This document shows positions 1 through 8,468 of a stretch of 64,000 bases of DNA, piece by piece (positions within the stretch are counted from its first letter, which is position 1; every line of letters begins with the position of its first letter). The notes beneath the pieces were generated by a model. The model was not told where the DNA came from, made no database searches, and saw only the letters and a list, made by a program, of their open reading frames with translations. Source of the DNA: Paenibacillus glycanilyticus NBRC 16618 (lineage in GTDB: Bacteria > Bacillota > Bacilli > Paenibacillales > Paenibacillaceae); assembly GCF_004000805.1 (NCBI RefSeq), contig NZ_BILY01000016.1, positions 62,001-126,000 on the forward strand, written 5' to 3'. A program made the translations under genes and the position numbers.

Positions 1-453
1 GCTCTCGATTGGTCGGCCGTTGGCACCAAGAGCGCAGGGCGTACCGACGAACAGGACCGCAGCGGTTCAAGCGAGGGCGTATACAATCATGACACCGGCA
101 GTCAACGCTGGGATAACCGTCATCTGGTCACGCCCTATAACTCCCTATTCACTGTAAATGACCACAGCATGCTTTCCCCTGAGCTGAAGCAGACCGTAGC
201 CGTAAAGGTCAGGGAGCTTGCCCCGGCTGTCCAGGAAGTTCATATTTCGGCCAACATGGATTTTGTGAACGAACTTAACGAATATGCGAAAGAAGCCTGG
301 ATGAATCACTCCCTTACTCCATGGCTCCAGGACTTTAATACCCTCGTGAAATACCAGTTTGCGGGCGGAGATATCATGCCGCAAAAGATTAAGGATTACG
401 ATAATATGCGCGCCAAACAAAAAAACGGACAATCCATTATTCCTACCCATTAA
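1..453 (+). CDS. YhcN/YlaJ-type sporulation lipoprotein, C-terminal part
   Basis: The frame is open from the first base of the window, so the start and any lipobox lie upstream. The visible 150 residues contain a segment of the kind seen in YhcN/YlaJ spore lipoproteins: a run ending VAVKVRELAPAVQEVHIS followed by a helical stretch (DFVNELNEYAKEAW) and a charged tail. That fold family resembles a BON-like alpha/beta domain and its members sit in the forespore or spore inner membrane. The stop at 451-453 is followed within 40 bases by a strong hairpin shared with the convergent MFS gene. Family assignment rests on pattern recognition of the C-terminal half only; another spore-associated lipoprotein is possible. 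Confidence 0.6.
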   Translation, partial: ALDWSAVGTKSAGRTDEQDRSGSSEGVYNHDTGSQRWDNRHLVTPYNSLFTVNDHSMLSPELKQTVAVKVRELAPAVQEVHISANMDFVNELNEYAKEAWMNHSLTPWLQDFNTLVKYQFAGGDIMPQKIKDYDNMRAKQKNGQSIIPTH

Positions 454-489
454 TGAACTTCCAAAAAAATCTCTTCTATTATATATGCA

Positions 490-517
490 AAAAGGATCAG
501 GTTGCCCTGATCCTTTT
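490..517. terminator. Bidirectional terminator between convergent genes
   Basis: A perfect 12-bp stem (AAAAGGATCAGG, loop TTGC, CCTGATCCTTTT). It lies after the spore lipoprotein gene and overlaps the stop codon (497-499) of the convergent MFS gene. The A and T tracts at both sides suit termination in either direction. Confidence 0.85.
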
Positions 518-1651
518 CATTTGATTCACATTCCGCTGAATAAGCAGTCCGCAGCAAGCCCCGATAAACGACAAAGCCGACATGCAAGCGTACAAGGCAG
601 GTCCCCCTATCCAGTCAAAGAGCCAGCCCCCCACCGTCGAGGATATAATACTCGATATCCCGAACAGCAGCATCGCGAGTATCGTTTGTCCGGTCGCTTT
701 CCACTGCTCCGGAATCAAGGTATACAGATATTGAATGGATGCCGCATAGAACAGGACAAACGAAACGCCCTGCAAAAGCTGCAGCCATACAATCGCTACC
801 GGGTTATCCCACCAGGCCGACAGGGCAAAACGAAGCACATAAAAAAACGCCGCTACGGAGATGACCTGCAGTTCCTTGCCCGGCTTGATGAACCGGTTAA
901 TTAAAGCGAAGAATGCGACCTCGGCCAGCGTCATTATGAACCAGGCCAATCCAACCATCCCTACCCCGCCGCCAAGGCTTTGCACGTACAAGCCGACGTA
1001 GCTGTCGTTCATCCGGTGCGGGATCGCGATCAGAAGCACCAGCAGCAGAAATTGTACGGTACGCTTGTCCTTGAAGAAGGGCTTCATATCCCGCCAAGCC
1101 ACCGGCTTGCCGGCTGCCGGAGTTTCGGGCAGCATGGCGCAGAGCAAAAACGCGAGAACGCCGTAAGCGGCAAACAGATACATAAAGCTGCCCATTCCGT
1201 ACCTGTCGCCAATATAGCCTATTATATAGGAAGCGACAGCATACCCAAGCGCGCCGTACATCCGGACGGTACCAAAGCCAACCCCCGCTCTTTCCGCCAA
1301 GCGGTAATTCATGCTCTCGGTTAACGGGTCGGCCGGCATCAGGAAGAAGTACATTGCCGCCGTCAGCGCAAATGCGGCTGGCATTAGCGATATCGAGAAC
1401 AACGCCATCCCAAGTCCAATCGAAGCCATGAGCAGGATCAAGAGCACTGCCTTGACCGTTTTATATTTATCGCTGATCATTCCCCAGAGCGGCTGCGAGA
1501 CCACTCCGATAATGCTTCCCGTCCCCAGAATAACCCCGATCTCCGATGCCGTAATCCCTTTCTCCGCGAAATATAACGGAAGGAACGACAGGAACATCGC
1601 AAACATCGAGAAATAGAAGAAGTTGTATCCCCTTAGCAAAACAAGCTTCAT
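497..1651 (-). CDS. MFS transporter, 12 membrane segments
   Basis: A 384-residue polytopic protein. The N-terminus starts directly in a membrane helix (LLRGYNFFYFSMFAMFLSFL), followed by a loop GMISDKYKTVK that matches the MFS signature between helices 2 and 3. Two six-helix halves are joined by a hydrophilic stretch near residues 180-205. The layout is like the LacY/nucleoside-proton symporter type (MFS_1_like) and the 3-phenylpropionate transporter group. The substrate cannot be told from sequence. It stands alone, with the aldo/keto reductase ending 76 bases upstream on the same strand, so joint transcription is possible. The ATG at 1651 has only a weak purine-rich ribosome site. Confidence 0.8.
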   Translation of the reverse strand: MKLVLLRGYNFFYFSMFAMFLSFLPLYFAEKGITASEIGVILGTGSIIGVVSQPLWGMISDKYKTVKAVLLILLMASIGLGMALFSISLMPAAFALTAAMYFFLMPADPLTESMNYRLAERAGVGFGTVRMYGALGYAVASYIIGYIGDRYGMGSFMYLFAAYGVLAFLLCAMLPETPAAGKPVAWRDMKPFFKDKRTVQFLLLVLLIAIPHRMNDSYVGLYVQSLGGGVGMVGLAWFIMTLAEVAFFALINRFIKPGKELQVISVAAFFYVLRFALSAWWDNPVAIVWLQLLQGVSFVLFYAASIQYLYTLIPEQWKATGQTILAMLLFGISSIISSTVGGWLFDWIGGPALYACMSALSFIGACCGLLIQRNVNQMKRIRAT

Positions 1652-1727
1652 ATCTTATCTTTCATCCCTTCATTAAACCTGAACCCATCATACCCTATTT
1701 AAATGAAGGAATGCATTCGAAACTTGC

Positions 1728-2702
1728 TCAACGAAGCGGAGCAAACCCTTCAATCTCGGATAGAATTTCATCTGCGCGCGCAAGTACTTCGTCCGTCAAT
1801 ACTAGATCGATAGCCCCCAGGTTCTCTTTGATTTGCGAAGGCCGGCTTGAGCCGATGATTGCGGAGCTTACACCAGGCTGGCGCAGCACCCAGGCAAGGG
1901 CAAACTGCGATAAGGTACCGCCGATTTCGCCCGCCAGCTGCTCCAGCTTTTGAACGCAGGCCAGTACATCCTCCCGCATATAGCTATTGATGACGAAGTT
2001 CGTACGGTCATTAGCCGCGCGGCTGTCTGAAGGGGCAGCTTGTCCCGGTTTGTATTTACCCGTCAACACGCCCTGTGCCAGAGGAGAGAACACGACTTGC
2101 CCAAGGCCCTCTCTTTCGCTTACCGGGAGTACTTCCTTCTCGATGTAACGCTCAATCATATTGTAGATCGGCTGGTTGGAGACTAGAGGGCGAAGACCAA
2201 GGCGTTTGCCGATTCCAACCGCATCGGTGATTTGCGCGCCCGTCCACTCGCTGATTCCCGCATAGAGAACTTTGCCGGAGGCAACCAGATCGTCTAATGC
2301 ACGAAGAGTCTCTTCCACCGGGGTCTCCGCGTCATAGCGGTGGCACTGGTATAGGTCAATATAATCCGTGCCGAGTCGTTTTAAGCTGGCATCGCATTGC
2401 TCCATAATATGTTTGCGAGACAAACCCCGGTCATTAGGGCCGGCGTCCATCGGAAAATACACTTTGGTAGCCAGCACGTAGCTGCTGCGCCGGAATTCCT
2501 TAAGGGCTTCGCCCATTACCTTCTCGGCTTCTCCCCGGTTATACGCATTTGCCGTATCGAAGAAGTTAATCCCGTTCTCGTACGCATACCGGATACATTC
2601 TCTTGCCGTATCTTTCTCCGTGGCGTCGCCGTAAGTAAGCCAGCTTCCAAGACCAATCTCGCTAACCTTTAATCCGCTGCCTCCGAGTCTTCTGTATTTC
2701 AT
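1728..2702 (-). CDS. Aldo/keto reductase
   Basis: A 324-residue NADPH-dependent oxidoreductase of the AKR superfamily, of the type related to YghZ and the potassium-channel beta subunits. The catalytic tetrad is complete: Asp49 and Tyr54 in FFDTANAY, Lys80 in LATK, His121 in QCHRYD. The C-terminal cofactor-binding segment (SSAIIGSSRPSQIKENL) is present. The start ATG at 2702 has a strong GAGGAGGAG ribosome site. A HxlR regulator is transcribed divergently from 2856, an arrangement often seen where HxlR proteins sense electrophiles or quinones and control a detoxifying reductase. The physiological substrate is unknown; carbonyl detoxification is inferred. Confidence 0.88.
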   Translation of the reverse strand: MKYRRLGGSGLKVSEIGLGSWLTYGDATEKDTARECIRYAYENGINFFDTANAYNRGEAEKVMGEALKEFRRSSYVLATKVYFPMDAGPNDRGLSRKHIMEQCDASLKRLGTDYIDLYQCHRYDAETPVEETLRALDDLVASGKVLYAGISEWTGAQITDAVGIGKRLGLRPLVSNQPIYNMIERYIEKEVLPVSEREGLGQVVFSPLAQGVLTGKYKPGQAAPSDSRAANDRTNFVINSYMREDVLACVQKLEQLAGEIGGTLSQFALAWVLRQPGVSSAIIGSSRPSQIKENLGAIDLVLTDEVLARADEILSEIEGFAPLR

Positions 2703-2855
2703 CCGTTGACTCCTCCTCGCCTGATCTCTTTCAAGGCTAAGTGTAAGGCAGTCCGTATTCTTTTTAAAGTAGTGAATGTTTTTTTAATTTATTATTTCTA
2801 TTATATATACTATACTGAAGGTAACTTTGGCTCGTTAAGAAAGAAAGGAGCTTTA

Positions 2856-3194
2856 ATGATCATGAACGCGAATAATTACATTCCGAAAGAACCCGAAACA
2901 ATTGAATGCAATATCGAAAAAACGCTGGACGTCATAGGCGGCAAATGGGCATTTCTTGTGATCAGAGAGTTATTCTGCGGTACAAAAAGATTCGGTGAAC
3001 TTCAACGTCTGATTCCGGCGGTTAGTCCGCGGGCATTGACCAGTACGCTTCGCCACCTGGAGGAAAAAGGCGTGCTTGAACGGCAGGTATTCCCTACCGT
3101 ACCCGTGACGGTTGAATATACGCTTACGCCAAAAGGCGAAGACCTGCATGCGATTTTGAAGCAAATGAAGCTGTGGGCAGCCAAATGGACTTAG
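2856..3194 (+). CDS. HxlR-family transcriptional regulator
   Basis: A 112-residue winged-helix protein. The HxlR hallmark is visible: IECNIEKTLDVIGGKWAFLV, then FCGTKRFGELQRLIP, recognition helix SPRALTSTLRHLEEKG, and a wing ending VEYTLTPKGEDL. The single Cys in the N-terminal segment (ECNIEKT) lies where HypR/HxlR-type sensors carry a redox-reactive Cys, so thiol sensing is plausible. The start at 2856 was chosen because AAAGGAG (2844-2850) sits 5 bases before it; ATG 2862 is an alternative. A longer reading from 2706 would run through AT-rich promoter DNA and is rejected. The likely target is the divergent aldo/keto reductase gene and its own promoter. Confidence 0.88.
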   Translation: MIMNANNYIPKEPETIECNIEKTLDVIGGKWAFLVIRELFCGTKRFGELQRLIPAVSPRALTSTLRHLEEKGVLERQVFPTVPVTVEYTLTPKGEDLHAILKQMKLWAAKWT

Positions 3195-3216
3195 CTTAAC
3201 ATTTTCTTACTTTTAC

Positions 3217-3245
3217 TTGCTTTTTCTGGCGAGTGATTGTATACT
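3217..3245 (+). promoter_or_regulatory. SigA-type promoter without an assigned gene
   Basis: TTGCTT (3217-3222), 17-base spacer, TATACT (3240-3245). It points rightward into a 360-base stretch that carries no convincing gene and ends in a hairpin. Confidence 0.6.
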
Positions 3246-3251
3246 ATAAAA

Positions 3252-3630
3252 GTTGTGTTATATTTAACCCCTGTATATCCCTCCAAAAAACAGAAAAATT
3301 CATGATTTCCTCGAATTTCGATTTTTCTTTTTCTGTTAATTCCAATCCTTACGAACAGTAAGAACTTTGATTCACACTGGCGCGGTCTAGGAGCCGCAAG
3401 GACGGAAGAGAGGCAGGGCTTTCGTTGTTTTAAAGTATGCTTACAAGCTGCTTTGCCCGTTACGCAAAGCAACCCAGAGTATGCGCAAGATGAACATCTC
3501 ACACAAATCTTGTTGCAATTAACAAGGGATATGAACCACGCGGTCAGCATGATGCTGCATGAAGTACAAACCGCCGAGGTTAAATATACGGTACACAAGC
3601 CAACGGCACCCACTTATGGGTGCCGTTATC
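3252..3630 (+). ncRNA. Possible orphan transcript of unknown function
   Basis: The stretch between the HxlR gene and the germination operon starts after a good promoter (3217-3245) and ends in a perfect hairpin (3603-3626). A frame open from 3306 to 3656 reads through the hairpin, which argues against it as a protein; its only late start is TTG 3453 without a ribosome site. A 19-codon ATG frame at 3302-3361 also lacks one. A small RNA or short leader peptide RNA is the simplest reading. No known RNA family was recognised. Confidence 0.3.
3603..3626 (+). terminator. Hairpin terminator
   Basis: A perfect 10-bp stem, ACGGCACCCA, loop CTTA, TGGGTGCCGT, followed by a moderately T-rich stretch on the plus strand. 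On the minus strand it lies just past the gerB-type stop codon but lacks a T run there. Confidence 0.6.
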
Positions 3631-3635
3631 CATTT

Positions 3636-4940
3636 CTAGCTGTTTTTCCCTCTTGATGCAAATCCTTTGCTGTACTCCTTGAAGCTCAGAAAGACGCATA
3701 ACACAAGGAAGCAGATAAACAAGGTGGCTCCTATATCGCCATAAATCCCCCGCATATTGCCGACCAACGTACCCGCAAGCACAGAGACGATCGCGCCGAT
3801 CAGCGTCAGCCATACCCCTATTCCGTAACCGGATATATTCAAATCGGGCGGCATACTCTTTTTCTTCCGGACGGCAAGTCCAATAAACAAGCTTCCAAGG
3901 AACAGGATCTGTACGCCAAACGATAACGGCAGCATGCCAAAAGCGTAAAATAACGAAACTTCATCCGTATTATCGAATGAAATGGCTGCCAGTATCGTAA
4001 TGACGATCCCCATTGGCAAATTGATAAAATCGAATTTCTTTTTCTTCGTATAGGACGCAATTCCCGTCAGGATGGCTATGTAGAGCGCCGCGAATTTGAT
4101 CAGCAGAATAGGTACGTAAAGCGAGATGAGGAACAGGTCGATTCTGTCCAGGAAGTCGGTAATGTGAATCTGCTGCACCAGAATCCAGCCGATGTAGAGC
4201 ACCCTTGAGGAAAGGATCGGGCTTACGACGCTAACGACGCAAAACAGCCAGATCGTCAGAAACATTGCGGAGTAAATGACCCCCATTTTCATGGCTATGT
4301 AGATATCGCGCGGCTTCCTCACATGATGCAGGAAGGACCCGAATATGATCAAATCCGTGAAGGAGCCTAAGGCAAGCATGCCTCCCTTTAACGGCTGGGC
4401 TATTCCACCGCTTAGAAACGGCTTCAGCTTCTGCATATCAATCTCGTTCAGGAGCAGCAGCGGCGTAAGAACATACAGGGACAGGAACAGCGTAATAAAC
4501 ACGACGTTCGTCCGGAATAAATGCTCCATGGATCCTCCTGCATAATAGGCGAGCAGAAGCATCGTCATGAGCAAGATATAAATCTGCGGCGTACGCAGCA
4601 GAATAGAGGAGCTGAAAAAGTCGCTGTATATGCGCAGCTGACTAATTAAATCCAGTGTCAGGTACGCGATTAGTATGCCGTTCAGCAGCCCGCCAAGCCA
4701 TTTGCCGCAGGAATACTGCATCATTTCGTACATATTTTTTTCCGGGTTGAAGCGCAGCATCCTCCACAGCAAATACGCCATAAAGATGCCGTACGGAATC
4801 GGAAACAAATAAGCGTACCAAGCATCTTGACTGGAAGCCATCGTAATAGCCGTCGGCATCGTGTTCATATTGGAAGCAATCAGCAATGATCCAACCAGCA
4901 TAGACATTTGCATGGTCGTAACTTTCATCCGGTCCTGCAT
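3636..4940 (-). CDS. GerAB/GerKB-type spore germination permease with extra C-terminal helices
   Basis: B subunit of a GerA-family germinant receptor, an APC-superfamily-like membrane protein that binds the germinant in the spore inner membrane. Family features include MQMSMLVGSLLIASNMNTMP in the first helix region, YEMMQYSCGKW after helix 2, and FGSFLHHVRKPRDIY in the middle. At 434 residues it is about 60 longer than usual family members (roughly 360-375). The surplus is at the C-terminus, where residues about 370-425 form two added hydrophobic segments (GIGVWLTLIGAIVSVLAG and IGATLFICFLVLCVFLSF). It is last in the operon, one base after the small D gene. Expression late in the forespore is expected from the family. 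Confidence 0.9.
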   Translation of the reverse strand: MQDRMKVTTMQMSMLVGSLLIASNMNTMPTAITMASSQDAWYAYLFPIPYGIFMAYLLWRMLRFNPEKNMYEMMQYSCGKWLGGLLNGILIAYLTLDLISQLRIYSDFFSSSILLRTPQIYILLMTMLLLAYYAGGSMEHLFRTNVVFITLFLSLYVLTPLLLLNEIDMQKLKPFLSGGIAQPLKGGMLALGSFTDLIIFGSFLHHVRKPRDIYIAMKMGVIYSAMFLTIWLFCVVSVVSPILSSRVLYIGWILVQQIHITDFLDRIDLFLISLYVPILLIKFAALYIAILTGIASYTKKKKFDFINLPMGIVITILAAISFDNTDEVSLFYAFGMLPLSFGVQILFLGSLFIGLAVRKKKSMPPDLNISGYGIGVWLTLIGAIVSVLAGTLVGNMRGIYGDIGATLFICFLVLCVFLSFKEYSKGFASRGKNS

Positions 4941-4941
4941 G

Positions 4942-5175
4942 CTAGACCCCCTGCCCTCTCATCAGAACGTAAACGCCCATAACCATTGCCCGCATGAAGG
5001 TAATGTTCATAATGGAGTATATTTTGTGGTTGACGCAAAAAACGATTAACAGGGCGATGACACCCACCACTGTGAAAAACATTGCCTTGCTTGATCCGTT
5101 TTTCATGTTTTTCCATTTCACCTTCGCCGTGCCAATCACTAGAAAGATCACAAAAACGATAAACCCTAAATCCAT
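4942..5175 (-). CDS. Small two-helix protein of the germinant receptor operon (D-type subunit)
   Basis: A 77-residue protein with two hydrophobic segments, residues about 3-16 (LGFIVFVIFLVIGT) and about 31-50 (AMFFTVVGVIALLIVFCV), separated by a lysine-rich loop. It sits between the C and B genes with no spare bases: it starts directly after the gerC stop and ends one base before the gerB start, so translation is probably coupled. Small two-helix D proteins are known from several GerA-type operons of Bacillus, where they modulate germination. The position and topology fit; sequence similarity to any named D protein was not tested. Confidence 0.75.
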   Translation of the reverse strand: MDLGFIVFVIFLVIGTAKVKWKNMKNGSSKAMFFTVVGVIALLIVFCVNHKIYSIMNITFMRAMVMGVYVLMRGQGV

Positions 5176-6351
5176 CTATTGATCCTTCCTTCCCAGATTC
5201 TCGCTGGTCATCCCGAACCTGTACAAGTTCGCAGTTGCGGAAACTTCGAATTTAATTTTAGGGAAAATCGTATCCCACTCGTTGCGGTATTGCTTGGTCC
5301 ATATTTGAGGGTATGCACGGTATACGTGAAGTCCAAATCCGACGGCATCGCAATTGGCATGCTGCATGCTATCCAGCGCGAGCTTGATGTCTTCCACCAC
5401 CCGCTTGGTCACCAGTTGTTCGATCTGCTTGCGCTGCTCGTAATCGTCATAGTTTCTGTTCAGATTCCTGTCCTCGTTAACGCTGACTTTCACTTTCGAA
5501 TGAATACGAAAGGTGATATTGTCATTCTGAATGATCGGTTTAATAGAGATTTTGGCCTCATTGATGGATACGGTAAGGTAATTGCCTTGATCATTAAAGG
5601 TTTCGTCGTATTTACGGAATTGTTGGTTGAGCAGCCGGACGCCAATTGCCGTGCTTCCTTTGGCAACCCCGGTCATTTTACCGTCATGCGTCATCGCAAA
5701 GCCTTCGATGAGAACATCCTCCGCCTCGGAGCCTTTCACCCTTGTCTTTACTTTTTCTATATAGGGGAAAAAGGCATCCTCGCCAACCGCGATAATTTTG
5801 CTGATAATGTCCTTCACGGAAATCCGTACGCTTGCCTCGGATTGAAGAAGCTCCCTCATCGATTCCGCGGAGAAGCGCTCAAGACGCGTATCGGCGTTCA
5901 GCACATCCACCGCTTTGCCTTTTGTTATGGCTATGTAGGCGGTTAACCGGTTTTCAGGCGTACGGGTTAAGGCATCGATAACCGTTTTTGCCCCTTCGGT
6001 CCTTGCCAGGTCTTCACCAATAATAATGACGCGCCGATGACCGAAAAACAGATGTCTTGGCAGACGGAACTGGAGCTTCGAGACTGCTTCGCGAACCGTC
6101 TTGCCGGTTTCGGTCTTGATGGCGAACGGCTTTTGCCCGCCGGAGCCGCCTCCGCCGCCCATGCTCCCCATATTGCCTGGGAGAGGTATAAGTACGCTCA
6201 CCCTGAAGCTATCGTTTTCTTTATCGATGGCGCTTGCCAGTACAAAAGCGACGTCGTTAATTTCACGCCGGTCCCAACAGCCCGTCAGCGTGAGGAGCAT
6301 GCCTACACATACGCTGATGGAAGCCAAACGCCATAATCGGATTATTTTCAT
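5176..6351 (-). CDS. GerAC/GerKC-type germination lipoprotein
   Basis: C subunit of the germinant receptor, a lipoprotein on the outer face of the spore inner membrane. The signal peptide ends in a lipobox, LTLTGC, followed by WDRREINDVAFVLASAID, the classic GerC start. Family hallmarks continue with GKTVREAVSKLQFRLPR and FFGHRRVIIIGEDLA. The protein is 391 residues from ATG 6351, normal for the family. A start further upstream (6453) would run 76 bases into the gerA frame and precede the signal peptide by 34 charged residues, so it is rejected. A GGAGAGGAG ribosome site lies about 14 bases upstream, rather far. Confidence 0.93.
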   Translation of the reverse strand: MKIIRLWRLASISVCVGMLLTLTGCWDRREINDVAFVLASAIDKENDSFRVSVLIPLPGNMGSMGGGGGSGGQKPFAIKTETGKTVREAVSKLQFRLPRHLFFGHRRVIIIGEDLARTEGAKTVIDALTRTPENRLTAYIAITKGKAVDVLNADTRLERFSAESMRELLQSEASVRISVKDIISKIIAVGEDAFFPYIEKVKTRVKGSEAEDVLIEGFAMTHDGKMTGVAKGSTAIGVRLLNQQFRKYDETFNDQGNYLTVSINEAKISIKPIIQNDNITFRIHSKVKVSVNEDRNLNRNYDDYEQRKQIEQLVTKRVVEDIKLALDSMQHANCDAVGFGLHVYRAYPQIWTKQYRNEWDTIFPKIKFEVSATANLYRFGMTSENLGRKDQ

Positions 6352-6377
6352 ACGGATATAGGATACTCCTCTCCTGC

Positions 6378-7907
6378 TTATTCGGGCTGCGGACGCTGAC
6401 GCTCTAGATTGTCGGGAGTCAAATATTTCGGACGTCTCCGCATCTTCCACCAAGGCGCGCGAACCATGACATCCTTCATATCGCTTAGATCAACCGGCGT
6501 AACCGGGGCCAGATAAGGAATGCCAAACGTCGTCAGCTTAGCCAAGTGACCAACAACAACCATTGCCGCGATCATGATGCCAAGCAAGCCAAAGACCGAA
6601 GCGAGCAGCATGATTGGAAAACGGAGCATCCGGATGGCGATCGCTGCATTGTAACGGGGCAAAGTAAAGGAAGCGATACCTGTCATCGAGACGACGATAA
6701 CCATTGCGGCTGACACGATACCGGCCTGAACCGCCGCCTGGCCAACCACAAGCGCTCCCAGGATACTGACGGCCTGACCGACAGTCCGGGGCAGCCGTAC
6801 GCCCGCTTCGCGAAGCGCCTCGAAGGCGATCTCCATAAGTAATGCTTCCACGACGGCGGGGAAAGGAATCGCTTCGCGCGAGGCCGCGATACTTAGCAGC
6901 AGGTTGGTCGGAATCATCTCCGGATGATAGGTAGAAACCGCGATATACAATGCCGGGGCAAACAAGGCGACAAACAAACTGAATAATCTCAACCATCGCA
7001 ATAAAGTGCCTAACATAAACCGCTCATAATAATCCTCGCTTGCCTGCAGCCACTGCCAGAAGCCAAACGGAGCGATCAAGGCAAACGGGGTGCCGTCTAC
7101 AAGGATGGCAACCCGGCCTTCCAGAAGCGATGCCGCCACCGTGTCCGGACGTTCCGTCGTTTGCACTTGAGGGAACGGAGAGAAGCCTTGATCCTGGACA
7201 AACTCTTCGATATAACCGCTCTCCAATACGCCGTCGATATGAATCCGGCTTAAGCGGTCTTCCACTTCTTGCAGCAGCTTGGGATTAACGATTCCGGCCA
7301 TATAGGTAAGGATTACGTTCGTATTCGTCTCGGTTCCGATCACGAAGGACTTCATCTTGAGCCGCGGCGACTTGATCTTGCTTCGCACAAGCGATGTATT
7401 CGTACGGAGATGCTCATTAAAGCCCTCGCGTGGACCACGAACGACGGTTTCCGTCTCGGGTTCGGCTACGCTGCGGCGGATGCCGCCTCTGAGGCCTAGG
7501 CAGACCGCAGTGTCTTGCCCGTCAACGAACAGAACGCTGTCGCCCGACAACAGGTTGGTAAGCAGCTCTTTGTAGAATTGAATCTTGGAGGCTTGGGCAA
7601 CCGGAAGCGTAGTTTCGGTTATCAAGTCAATGGTAAACTCGCCGCCCTCAAGGATCATAAGCGCCTTCATCGCCGCATCCACGGCACTGGTCGTAACCAT
7701 CCCGTCCACATAGCAGAGCAGCGCCTTGGGACCATTCTCGATCTCGAATTCGCGCATCACGATATCCGAGCTGTCTTTGAAGAGCTCCTCCATTATTTTG
7801 CCGTTCGCTTCTACAGTGGGCCGGATGGGCACATCCTGGAACTTGTTAATCGCGTAATGATCCAATTTCCCTTCGGGTAAGCTTCTGGCCTTGGTTTTCG
7901 TCGGCAC
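6378..7907 (-). CDS. GerAA/GerKA-type spore germination protein
   Basis: A subunit of the germinant receptor. A soluble N-terminal part of about 270 residues (SSDIVMREFEI, LCYVDGMV) is followed by GRVAILVDGTPFALIAPFGF, then a DYYERF segment and five or six membrane helices, ending in a basic tail (WWKMRRRPKYLTPDN). First gene of the operon. Two GTG starts compete: 7919, which has no ribosome site, and 7907, which follows GGTGGTGA at a normal distance; the latter is preferred. Upstream on the minus strand GAATC, 17 bases, CATCATA (7961-7989) loosely resembles a SigG promoter, as expected for a forespore operon, but this is weak evidence. Germinant specificity cannot be told. Confidence 0.93.
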   Translation of the reverse strand: MPTKTKARSLPEGKLDHYAINKFQDVPIRPTVEANGKIMEELFKDSSDIVMREFEIENGPKALLCYVDGMVTTSAVDAAMKALMILEGGEFTIDLITETTLPVAQASKIQFYKELLTNLLSGDSVLFVDGQDTAVCLGLRGGIRRSVAEPETETVVRGPREGFNEHLRTNTSLVRSKIKSPRLKMKSFVIGTETNTNVILTYMAGIVNPKLLQEVEDRLSRIHIDGVLESGYIEEFVQDQGFSPFPQVQTTERPDTVAASLLEGRVAILVDGTPFALIAPFGFWQWLQASEDYYERFMLGTLLRWLRLFSLFVALFAPALYIAVSTYHPEMIPTNLLLSIAASREAIPFPAVVEALLMEIAFEALREAGVRLPRTVGQAVSILGALVVGQAAVQAGIVSAAMVIVVSMTGIASFTLPRYNAAIAIRMLRFPIMLLASVFGLLGIMIAAMVVVGHLAKLTTFGIPYLAPVTPVDLSDMKDVMVRAPWWKMRRRPKYLTPDNLERQRPQPE

Positions 7908-8035
7908 TGTTGTCACCACCGTTCATTAATACAGGTTATGATTACCTATTTCGCCTAAATTATGATGAGCGTTCTCTTCTGCATGATTCGGTGCCCAAAG
8001 CGCCAACCTATTGCTTAGGAAGGGAGGGAATGACC

Positions 8036-8179
8036 ATGACATCGCCAAAAAACCGCCGCGAAAACGCTTGGAAGCAGCGTAAGCATACGCAGCATCCAAC
8101 GCATGGCAAAGTGAAATCCTTCGATGAATTGAGCAAGGAAGTTGGACGGACTAATCCTAATGATGTAGAGATTTACTAA
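8036..8179 (+). CDS. Small basic protein, DUF6254-like
   Basis: A 47-residue hydrophilic protein (MTSPKNRRENAWKQRKHTQ...). The central HGKVKSFDELSKE motif after a basic stretch with AWKQRK is what I recall for the DUF6254 family of tiny Bacillales proteins, function unknown. AGGGAGGG at 8021-8028 lies 7 bases before ATG 8036, which decides this start over ATG 8030. It is transcribed divergently from the germination operon. A spore connection is suggested only by the neighbourhood. Confidence 0.65.
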   Translation: MTSPKNRRENAWKQRKHTQHPTHGKVKSFDELSKEVGRTNPNDVEIY

Positions 8180-8240
8180 GGCGAGGTAGCTTCGCTTAGT
8201 GGCAGCTTTAGCTTAGATTAGAGAGATGTAAGATGGGCAG

Positions 8241-8374
8241 CCGCTGCGCGGAAATAACGTCCTTCCGATCGCTGTTGCCCCCGAATTTCTTCGAATGTAA
8301 TCCGCTTAATGCGGATGAAATTCGGGGGCAAAGGCGAACACTCCGTTTCTCCAGTACGTTATTTCCGCTGCGCT
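8241..8374. repeat. Long structured inverted repeat, intergenic
   Basis: The outer arms share GCGGAAATAACGT (left, 8248-8260) with its complement ACGTTATTTCCGC (right, 8356-8368). A perfect inner pair GCCCCCGAATTTC / GAAATTCGGGGGC (8277-8289 and 8317-8329) encloses a third pair ATCCGC / GCGGAT (8300-8305 and 8311-8316). The whole would fold as one long hairpin. It lies in the 350-base gap between the DUF6254-like gene and the sugar importer and holds no supported gene. Confidence 0.75.
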
Positions 8375-8468
8375 CCCTCACCTTTTCTTTTTGGAGACGT
8401 GTCGGCAGTCAGCTTACCCTGACTGCTTAGCTTAAATCGGAAGGCTGAATATCCGCCTTCCAAACCAC

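Noticed and set aside
3191-3613. A minus-strand 140-codon frame in the gap after hxlR
   Set aside because: Low-complexity, Cys-rich translation, no ribosome site, and it runs against a good promoter and hairpin on the other strand.
5179-5946. A 255-codon plus-strand frame opposite gerC
   Set aside because: Antisense shadow of a well-supported germination gene; no start signals.
8233-8430. A 65-codon frame across the inverted repeat
   Set aside because: It is the translated hairpin; no ribosome site and no protein-like pattern.
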